The notes beneath the pieces were generated by a model, which was not told the origin of the DNA, did not search any database, and saw only the letters and a program-made list of their open reading frames with translations. Of a stretch of DNA of 64,000 bases, positions 34,300 to 41,161 are shown one piece after another. The stretch is taken from positions 2,881,501 through 2,945,500 of the forward strand of contig NZ_CP116808.1 of the NCBI RefSeq assembly GCF_028464065.1, written 5' to 3'. The DNA comes from Saprospira sp. CCB-QB6 (lineage in GTDB: Bacteria; Bacteroidota; Bacteroidia; Chitinophagales; Saprospiraceae). Each line of letters begins with the position of its first letter. Position 1 is the stretch's first letter. The translations under genes were made by a program, and so were the position numbers.

Positions 34300-36738
34300 C
34301 TAATCCTCATAATATAAACGAGGAACCCTTGGCCCTATCCGCGTGAGTAATTCATAGGGGATGCTATTCAAGGCCTTGGCCTGAAACTCAATGGGCAGCT
34401 CTGGACCAAAAAAGATGGCCTTGTCTCCCGCCCGAACCTTTAGGCCCGAAACATCCGCAAAGCACATGTCCATACAGACGTTGCCCACCAAAGGACAAAG
34501 CCGCCCCCGAATATAAACCTGCCCCTTGCCATTGCCCAAGGCCCTCGGCAAACCATCGCCATAACCAATGGCCAAGGTGGCAATCTCCCTAGCCTGTGGA
34601 GCAGTGGCCGCTCGCCCATAACCAACCGCTTCTCCCGCCTCTAGTCGCTTGACCTGCGAAACCTGACTGCGCAAACGAGCCACTGCCTGCAAATCTAAGC
34701 GCTCGGCAGGGTCAACTCCATGCAAACCAATGCCCAAACGGACCATATCCTGCTGATATTGAGGATAGGCCGAAATGCCCGCCGAATTGAGCAGATGCCG
34801 CAGGGGCTTTTCCAATAAAACGGCCTCAATCTGATCGGCCCAATGCCTAAAACGCTGGGCCTGCAAATGCGTAAAGGCCTGCTGTTCGGCCTCATCGGCC
34901 GCAGCCAGATGCGAAAAGATACCCGCTACTTGTATAAACTGCTTTTTCTCTTTCAAAAAGGCCAAAAGCGCAGGCAATTCCTGGCCCTCAAAGCCCAAAC
35001 GATGCATGCCCGTATCCAATTCGATATGAATGGGATGAGCAGGGTAGTGGTAGCGCTCCAAAAATTGGACAAAGGCCTTGAGCTGAACCAAACTAAAGAT
35101 GGATGGAGCCAAACGAAACTGCAAAAGGTCCTCAAAAGCCAAGTTTTCACTGTTCATGACCATAATCGGCTGCTGAATCCCCTCTTTCCTCAAGCGCACC
35201 CCCTCATCCGCATAGGCTACCCCAAAGTAATCTACCCCCTGATTGGCCAGTAAATGCGCCATCTCATAACTGCTACCATAGGCAAAGGCCTTGACCATGA
35301 CCATCAGCCGAGTGGAGGGCTTCAACTGCTGCTTGTAGGTCCGCAAGTTGTGCAAAATAGCCGATTTGGAGAGCTCCAAAACCGAGCGATGCCGCTGCTC
35401 TAATAAACGCTGACTCAAACGCTCTAAACGGAATGAGCGCCCCCCCTTAACCAAGACGTATTCCGACTGAAAAAGCAATTCATCTGAGACCAAGGCAGCT
35501 AAAGCCTGCTCTGTACTGGGATAAAAATTGCGCTCTGGAATAAAGTTAAACTGTGCTTGCTGTCGCTGCATGGCCGAACCAATGCCCAAGATCCGCTCTA
35601 TCTGATATTGCTCCAATAATTGCGCAACTTCGGCATATAGGCGCTTTTCTTCTTGGCCCGATTCCATGATATCCGACAGGATGATGCTGGGCCGCAAAAA
35701 GCGATGTTCCTGATGCTGAGCCATAAACTCTAGGGCATGCCGAAGGCCCAACAAATCATTGCTATAACTATCATCTAAAATGAGACAGTCTCGACTCCCT
35801 TTTTTCCAACTAAGCCGCATGGGCAATTTGCGTAGCTGCCCAAAACCAGCCTGAATATCGGCCCAAGATAGCCCCCAAAGCAAGCAAAAACTCAAAACTT
35901 GTAGGGCATTTTCAATGGCGGCCCTGCCCCAAAAGGGCAAACTAAGTTCTTGCTCTTCTCCCGCATAGGCTAGGCGCAAAAGGGTACTGTTCCCCAGCTG
36001 TTTTTCCGATAAAAGCTGCAATTTGGCCAAGGGCGAACGCCCCCAACTAAAGCGGCGCTCTGCCGCAAAATGCTGCTCAACATATTGGGCCACCTCTCTT
36101 TGGTCCAAACAGTAAATGAGCTGTTCGACCCCCTCAAAAAGGCGCATTTTTTCCGACAATTTTTCTCCTCTATCCACAAAACCCTCATCATGAGCCAAGC
36201 CCAAATTGCTGAATAGACCATATTGGGGCGCAATCATCTGAGCTAGCCGCTGCATCTCCCCCTGCTTTGAAATTCCCGCCTCAATAAGGCCCAATTGATG
36301 CTCTTTGCGCAGCTCCAAAAGCGAAAGGGCCACCCCCAACTGAGAATTATAACTCTTGGGGCTTTTGAGTAGGGCCAAATGCGGCGAAAGCAACTGATAA
36401 AGCCATTCCTTAATTATCGTTTTGCCATTACTGCCCGCAATCCCCAGTATCGGCCCCTCAAATTGCTGCCGATGCCAAGCCGCCCAAGCCTGCAAAAGGG
36501 CCAGGCTATCTGGAAAATGCACAAAATTCGCCTGCGGAAAACGCTCTTCCCATCCCCCTTCTTCTACCACAAAATGCCGCAAGCCCTTCTCATAAAGGGC
36601 TGGAATATAATCGTGCCCATTGTGCTGCGGCCCCAAACGAGCAAAAAAGATTTGCCGCCCTGCTTCTACTGCCTGCCGACTATCAGTCAATGCCCGCTTG
36701 CCCTGCCAAAATACTCCTCCAAAATCTATTGCTTCCAT
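34300..36738 (-). CDS. murF-alr: Bifunctional MurF ligase / alanine racemase
   Basis: 812 residues joining two wall-precursor enzymes. Residues about 1-440 are MurF, which adds D-Ala-D-Ala to UDP-MurNAc-tripeptide; the ATP loop is GIAGSNGKTIIKEW (98-111), with LILDDSYSND near 315. Residues about 445-812 are a PLP alanine racemase: the PLP lysine lies in MVMVKAFAYGSS, and the C-terminal part has AIGYGDGLPRALG and LVGNVCMDMCFADV. This fusion is typical of Bacteroidota. The start is close to copy 12 of the repeat; no promoter was pinned down. Confidence 0.93.
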   Translation of the reverse strand: MEAIDFGGVFWQGKRALTDSRQAVEAGRQIFFARLGPQHNGHDYIPALYEKGLRHFVVEEGGWEERFPQANFVHFPDSLALLQAWAAWHRQQFEGPILGIAGSNGKTIIKEWLYQLLSPHLALLKSPKSYNSQLGVALSLLELRKEHQLGLIEAGISKQGEMQRLAQMIAPQYGLFSNLGLAHDEGFVDRGEKLSEKMRLFEGVEQLIYCLDQREVAQYVEQHFAAERRFSWGRSPLAKLQLLSEKQLGNSTLLRLAYAGEEQELSLPFWGRAAIENALQVLSFCLLWGLSWADIQAGFGQLRKLPMRLSWKKGSRDCLILDDSYSNDLLGLRHALEFMAQHQEHRFLRPSIILSDIMESGQEEKRLYAEVAQLLEQYQIERILGIGSAMQRQQAQFNFIPERNFYPSTEQALAALVSDELLFQSEYVLVKGGRSFRLERLSQRLLEQRHRSVLELSKSAILHNLRTYKQQLKPSTRLMVMVKAFAYGSSYEMAHLLANQGVDYFGVAYADEGVRLRKEGIQQPIMVMNSENLAFEDLLQFRLAPSIFSLVQLKAFVQFLERYHYPAHPIHIELDTGMHRLGFEGQELPALLAFLKEKKQFIQVAGIFSHLAAADEAEQQAFTHLQAQRFRHWADQIEAVLLEKPLRHLLNSAGISAYPQYQQDMVRLGIGLHGVDPAERLDLQAVARLRSQVSQVKRLEAGEAVGYGRAATAPQAREIATLAIGYGDGLPRALGNGKGQVYIRGRLCPLVGNVCMDMCFADVSGLKVRAGDKAIFFGPELPIEFQAKALNSIPYELLTRIGPRVPRLYYED

Positions 36739-36774
36739 CCTTCCTGTTTTATATGCTGTATCTATTATTTTTTT

Positions 36775-36889
36775 GGGGCCTCCCGCCTTCGGCGGGCGCT
36801 ACGTTTCGCAGCTCGCTATTCGCTCGGCCCTGCGCGGGCTGCGCCCGCTGGGTCTGCCGCCTTCGGCCACCCCTGCACATCGCTAGGCC
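36775..36889 (+). repeat. G/C-rich hypervariable-hairpin element, copy 12
   Basis: Plus orientation, upstream of and antisense to murF-alr. Hairpin 1 is CCCGCC-ttc-GGCGGG, hairpin 2 is GCGGGC-tgc-GCCCGC; AGGCC pairs with GGCCT. A GAGGGCTTTAGCCCTC palindrome follows near 36925, and GGACCAAA near 36966. Confidence 0.9.
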
Positions 36890-37005
36890 AAAAGCGGTAT
36901 TGCTACGCAATAATTTGATTGAATGAGGGCTTTAGCCCTCATTACCCTAAACCGCTAGGCCTTTTGGACCAAAAAGAGCCCCTTGGGAACCCGCTAAACA
37001 AAAAA

Positions 37006-37043
37006 AAGGCTGTCGAAGGAAATTCGACAGCCTTTTTTGCCTG
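37006..37043 (-). terminator. Rho-independent terminator after trxB
   Basis: Stem AAGGCTGTCGAA/TTCGACAGCCTT with T8 on the minus strand. Confidence 0.9.
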
Positions 37044-37052
37044 CTTCTGAGC

Positions 37053-37994
37053 CTAAATAATGCCTTCTTCGGCTAGGTAACGCTCAGCATCTAGGGCCGC
37101 CATACAACCTGTACCCGCGGCAGTAATCGCTTGGCGATATACTTTGTCTGCAGCATCGCCACTAACAAAAACACCAGGAATTTTGGTCTTAGATGTACCC
37201 GGCTGATCTACAATTAGATAACCTGTCTCATCTGTAGGCAACCAATCCTTAAAGATATCGGTATTGGGCTTGTGGCCAATAGCAATAAATACAGCGCCTA
37301 GGCTGAGTTCGCTATTCTCCTTTGTTTTATTGTTGATGAGACGAACGCCAGTGACGCCATCATCGCCCAAAATCTCCTCAATCTCAGTATTCCAGTGTAC
37401 CTCAACATTTTGAGCTTTCTCAATGCGCTCTTGCATGATCTTAGAGGCCCGTAGCTCGTCACGACGAACAAAGAGGTGCACCTGAGGACAAAGCTTAGAC
37501 AAATAAAGGGCTTCCTCAGCTGCAGTGTCTCCACCACCAACTACCGCTACTTCTTGTCCACGGAAGAAAAAGCCGTCACAAACGGCACAGGCTGATACTC
37601 CTTTGTTCATGAGCTCTTTCTCAGAGTCTAGACCTAACCATTTGGCTGAAGCTCCAGTCGCAATAATCACAGAATGCGCATGAATCTCTTCTCCGCCTTC
37701 TGTCCAAGCCTTATGAACAGGACCACTAAAGTCTACTTTCTCAATCATCACCCCTGTATGGATCTCGGTACCAAAGCGAGCCGCTTGCTTGCGGAAGTCT
37801 TCCATCATCTCAGGTCCCATAATCCCTTCAGGATAACCTGGAAAGTTTTCTACATCTGTAGTAATCATGAGCTGACCACCAGGCTCTTTACCTGTATAAA
37901 GTACAGGCTCCATGTTCGCTCTAGAAGCATAAATTGCAGCGGTGTAGCCAGCAGGACCAGAGCCGATAATGAGGCATTTGACTGTTTTGGGCAT
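37053..37994 (-). CDS. trxB: Thioredoxin reductase
   Basis: 313 residues, normal length. FAD motif LIIGSGPAGYTAAIYASRA (8-26), redox centre CAVC (C136, C139) in SACAVCDGFFF, NADPH motif VVGGGDTAAEEA, and the final FAD block GVFVSGDAADKVYRQAITAAG. It passes electrons from NADPH to thioredoxin. It stands alone with its own terminator and promoter. Confidence 0.96.
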   Translation of the reverse strand: MPKTVKCLIIGSGPAGYTAAIYASRANMEPVLYTGKEPGGQLMITTDVENFPGYPEGIMGPEMMEDFRKQAARFGTEIHTGVMIEKVDFSGPVHKAWTEGGEEIHAHSVIIATGASAKWLGLDSEKELMNKGVSACAVCDGFFFRGQEVAVVGGGDTAAEEALYLSKLCPQVHLFVRRDELRASKIMQERIEKAQNVEVHWNTEIEEILGDDGVTGVRLINNKTKENSELSLGAVFIAIGHKPNTDIFKDWLPTDETGYLIVDQPGTSKTKIPGVFVSGDAADKVYRQAITAAGTGCMAALDAERYLAEEGII

Positions 37995-38038
37995 AACTAT
38001 ATATTATATGTATAAGATTAGAGTAAAAATTTGTGCTG

Positions 38039-38069
38039 TAAAGGTATTGAATTCCAGTTAGGCAAACAA
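38039..38069 (-). promoter_or_regulatory. Likely promoter of trxB
   Basis: On the minus strand TTG (38067-38069) is followed after 20 bp by TACCTTTA (38039-38046), one base off TAnnTTTG. The start codon is about 45 bp downstream. Confidence 0.4.
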
Positions 38070-38150
38070 GTTTTACCGCTTAGGGTTTGTTAAGCCTAAA
38101 ATAAAGTCTTTTCCTTTTTGATTAGGCGATTCACAAATTATTGTTTGCGC

Positions 38151-38530
38151 CACGGAGGCTTACGGACATCTCAGATTGGCTCCGTGGCCGCCACGGAGGT
38201 CTACGGACATCTCGGATTGGCTCCGTGGCCACCACGGAGGTCTACGGACATCTCGGATTGGCTCCGTGGCCGCCACGGAGGTCTACGGACATCTCAGATT
38301 GGCTCCGTGGCCACCACGGAGGCTTACGGACATCTCAGATTGGCTCCGTGGCCACCACGGAGGCTTACGGACATCTCGGATTGGCTCCGTGGCCACCACG
38401 GAGGTCTACGGACATCTCGGATTGGCTCCGTGGCCACCACGGAGGTCTACGGACATCTCGGATTGGCTCCGTGGCCACCACGGAGGTCTACGGACATCTC
38501 AGATTAGCTCCGTGGTGGCCACGGAGTCAA
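38151..38530. repeat. 41-bp minisatellite, nine units, each a hairpin
   Basis: CACGGAGG recurs at 38151, 38192, 38233, 38274, 38315, 38356, 38397, 38438 and 38479, with a closing half-unit at 38520. Each unit is bounded by CCACGGAG and CTCCGTGG, so it can fold as one hairpin. Units differ only at a few bases (GCTTACGG/GTCTACGG, CTCAG/CTCGG, CCG/CCA). There are no spacers, so this is not a CRISPR array. Since 41 is not a multiple of three, all three plus frames stay open across it. The rest of 37995-38718 shows no gene. Confidence 0.92.
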
Positions 38531-38661
38531 TCCATCTAGACAATAAGGTCCCGTGGCTGGATCTAAGCGCATATTATTTCTGTAAGCTGCCCCCCCAAGT
38601 TAAAAGATAAGTAGGGCCTTAGCGTTTAAAATGCGGCCTTGGGGTATTGGGGAATAGAAAA

Positions 38662-38693
38662 AGGGGCAAAACTTCTGTTTTGCCCCTTTGAGT
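38662..38693 (-). terminator. Rho-independent terminator for the gene at 38719
   Basis: Stem GGGGCAAAAC/GTTTTGCCCC, then T6 on the minus strand. Confidence 0.9.
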
Positions 38694-38718
38694 GTAGTCT
38701 TATTTTTTGCTAGATGGA

Positions 38719-39165
38719 TTAGAACCATCCAGCGCCCAAGGCTTCACGGAAAGGCCAAGGGATACCAGCCAGAATAAGGATCAGGCCGATAAGGTAAAAT
38801 ATAAATTGTGTTTTATAGCGAGCGGGGGCATCGTCTAGGCGTTTGGCTCGGCTATAGCCAATAGTAATGGCAATTACCGCAAGAACCATCATACTCGCAT
38901 GCTCTACGGCATAAAAGCGAAGGTAAGTATTTTTCATCATGCCTTCTACAAACTGCACCTTAGGGCTGAGAAAGTAGAGCACAAAGCCAAGGAGCAACTG
39001 TGTATGGGTAAAAATAAGGGCAAAAAGAGGCAGCTTTTTATCTGCATTTAGGTACTCTTGTTTGTTGGCTCTCCATTTTTGGAAAGAAGTGATGATTGCT
39101 AGCAAAAGAAAAATAAGAACTAGCCAGCGGAGGCCCGAGTGGGCGTGTTGTAGTCCGTTTAACAT
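38719..39165 (-). CDS. Four-helix membrane protein, cytochrome b-like
   Basis: 148 residues with four hydrophobic helices. Histidines lie in or at helix ends in a pattern seen in b-type haem proteins: HAHSGLRW (7-14), FTHTQLLLG and VEHASMM. Similar short Bacteroidota proteins are sometimes annotated as cytochrome b, but haem binding is only suggested here. It stands alone, with a TACCTTTG -7 box candidate at 39216-39223 and a terminator after the stop. Confidence 0.6.
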   Translation of the reverse strand: MLNGLQHAHSGLRWLVLIFLLLAIITSFQKWRANKQEYLNADKKLPLFALIFTHTQLLLGFVLYFLSPKVQFVEGMMKNTYLRFYAVEHASMMVLAVIAITIGYSRAKRLDDAPARYKTQFIFYLIGLILILAGIPWPFREALGAGWF

Positions 39166-39215
39166 AAGTTTAGTTGTATGTGTACGTTAAAAAATGCTCA
39201 TCAAAGGAGGGGCTT

Positions 39216-39223
39216 CAAAGGTA
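39216..39223 (-). promoter_or_regulatory. Possible -7 box for the gene at 39165
   Basis: TACCTTTG on the minus strand matches TAnnTTTG; no TTG at a fitting distance. Confidence 0.3.
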
Positions 39224-39356
39224 ATTAGGGGGCTTGATATAAGGAAAAAAAGAACTGTTTTTTATCAGACTTTATCTAAATAAGGGGGGCGGCTTTGGGC
39301 CTAAGATTCTCAAAAAAAAGGCTTATTTTAGCCGCATATAAAGAGATAAACGCCTT

Positions 39357-40211
39357 ATGCAAACAACAATAAATGCCTCAGGGCAGCTTTTGGACCTGTC
39401 GAGCCCTAAGATCATGGGTATCCTTAACTTAACGCCAGATTCTTTTTATGATGGGGGGCGTTATTTGGGGGAGGAGGCTTATTTGAGGCAGTTAGAGCAG
39501 ATGTTACAGCAAGGTATTGATATTTTGGATATTGGTGGAGCATCTACTAAGCCTGGGGCCGTGGCAGTTTCTGCAGAGGAGGAATTAAAGCGAATTTTGG
39601 AGCCATTAAAGCGTATTCGGCAGGAATTTCCTGAGCTATTGATTAGCATTGATAGCTATTGGGCCAAAGTGATAGAGGCGACGGCTGCGGAGGGAATCCA
39701 TATAGTTAATGATATTTCTGCTGGGGGAATAGATCCTGAACTTTGGCCGATGGTGGCCAAGTTGGGTTTACCTTATATATTGATGCATATGCAAGGACAG
39801 CCAGAGACGATGCAAAATCAGCCGCAGTATACATCTGTAGTCCTTGAAGTATATGATTTCTTTGTGGAGCGTTTGGGGGCTTTGCGTCAGTTAGGGGTAA
39901 AAGACGTTATCTTGGACCTTGGCTTTGGGTTTGGAAAAACTTTGGAGCAGAACTATCAACTTTTGGCGGCGGGACAGGCCTTTAAGCAATTGGGGTTGCC
40001 CATTTTAGCGGGGATTTCTCGCAAATCTATGCTCTATAAGTTATTGGATAGGCAGCCAGCAGAGGTTTTGCCAGCCACTACAGCGGCACACATTATAGCT
40101 TTAGAAGAAGGGGCTCGTATTTTGCGGGTACATGATGTAGAAGCGGCTCGTCAGGCAATAGGTGTTTGGCAGGCGTATCAGGAAGCAAAACAAGAATTAA
40201 AGATAAACTAG
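39357..40211 (+). CDS. folP: Dihydropteroate synthase
   Basis: 284 residues. It joins p-aminobenzoate to the pterin diphosphate in folate synthesis. Both signatures are clear: MGILNLTPDSFYDGG (20-34) and DILDIGGASTKPGAV (56-70), followed by SIDSYWAKV, ILMHMQGQP and the C-terminal RVHDV. miaE starts 3 bp after the stop, so the two are co-transcribed. Confidence 0.96.
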   Translation: MQTTINASGQLLDLSSPKIMGILNLTPDSFYDGGRYLGEEAYLRQLEQMLQQGIDILDIGGASTKPGAVAVSAEEELKRILEPLKRIRQEFPELLISIDSYWAKVIEATAAEGIHIVNDISAGGIDPELWPMVAKLGLPYILMHMQGQPETMQNQPQYTSVVLEVYDFFVERLGALRQLGVKDVILDLGFGFGKTLEQNYQLLAAGQAFKQLGLPILAGISRKSMLYKLLDRQPAEVLPATTAAHIIALEEGARILRVHDVEAARQAIGVWQAYQEAKQELKIN

Positions 40212-40214
40212 TTT

Positions 40215-40817
40215 ATGGAACTAACAACTAAACGTGTATTGGGCCTAGAACTACCAACTGATCCACGTTGGGTAGATTTGGCGGCCATGCAATTGGAAGA
40301 CATATTAACTGATCATGCTTATTGTGAGCAAAAGGCAGCGACTAGCTGTATTTCGCTCATTCAGCGCTATTCTGATTATGAGCGCTTGGTGGAAGAGTTA
40401 GCGCCTATTGTTACTGAGGAGTGGGGGCACTTTCGTTCGGTCCTCAAAGAGTTGAAAAAGCGAGGTTTGAAGTTGGGGCGACAGCGCAAGGATGAGTATG
40501 TGAATAAGCTTTTTACCTTTGTGCGCAAAGGAGGGCATCCAGAAGCGGCTTTATTGGACAAACTATTGGTTTGTGCGATGATTGAGGCGCGTAGTTGTGA
40601 GCGTTTCCGTTTATTGGCTACTCAACTGGAAGAAGAGCATTTGCGTAAGTTTTATCATGGATTTATGGTAGCTGAGGCAGGGCATTACAAGTTGTTTTTG
40701 TCTTTGGCCAAGGAATATTGTGGAGAAGAAACGGCTATGGCTCGTTGGAAAGAATGTTTGGCCTTTGAGGCAGAGATTTTGGCTGGTATGGAAGTGCGGG
40801 CTGATCGGATGCATTAA
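40215..40817 (+). CDS. miaE: tRNA-(ms2io6A) hydroxylase, MiaE family
   Basis: 200 residues, ferritin-like di-iron protein that hydroxylates the isopentenyl group of ms2i6A37 in tRNA. Iron-ligand motifs are seen in order: DHAYCEQKAA (Glu), EEWGHF (ExxH), MIEARSCERF (Glu) and EAGHYKLF (ExxH). It follows folP after 3 bp with no evident functional link. A G/C-rich element follows. Confidence 0.9.
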   Translation: MELTTKRVLGLELPTDPRWVDLAAMQLEDILTDHAYCEQKAATSCISLIQRYSDYERLVEELAPIVTEEWGHFRSVLKELKKRGLKLGRQRKDEYVNKLFTFVRKGGHPEAALLDKLLVCAMIEARSCERFRLLATQLEEEHLRKFYHGFMVAEAGHYKLFLSLAKEYCGEETAMARWKECLAFEAEILAGMEVRADRMH

Positions 40818-40854
40818 CCCTTGATCTAGAAAAGTTCGTTTTATTTAGTGAGTA

Positions 40855-41020
40855 GGGCGCCTAAGCGCCCGCTGAGGAGCGAAGCGACTGGCTGAGGGAT
40901 GGAAAGTGGTGCGGCGAAGCCGCAGACCAAGGGGCTGAAGCGAAGCGAAAGCCCCGCAGGGCCGAGCAGAACTGCGAGCCGCGACACAGCCCGACCCGAG
41001 CGAAGCGAGTGGGCAGCCCC
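40855..41020 (-). repeat. G/C-rich hypervariable-hairpin element, copy 13
   Basis: Minus orientation between two plus-strand genes, hence antisense. Hairpin 2 is GGGGCT/AGCCCC around a TTCGCTTCGCTTC loop, the same loop type as in copy 7. CAGCC pairs with GGCTG. The rest of 40818-41161 shows nothing else. Confidence 0.9.
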
Positions 41021-41161
41021 AAAAAAAGTGCATTCGCATGGCCTTCAGGGTTGAAGAACTCTTAAAATAGGGGCTTCTCGGAAGGATTTACCCTTTTTTC
41101 TGTAACTTATGAGGGTGATAATGACTTATCCCTTTAATTTTCCCCAAAACTATATACTTAT

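Noticed and set aside
38151-38530. CRISPR array
   Set aside because: Units are contiguous and nearly identical with no unique spacers, and no cas gene is near.
38118-38610. Three overlapping plus-strand ORFs of 129-144 residues
   Set aside because: They are the three frames of the 41-bp minisatellite; openness follows from the repeat, there is no domain, and no frame stands out.
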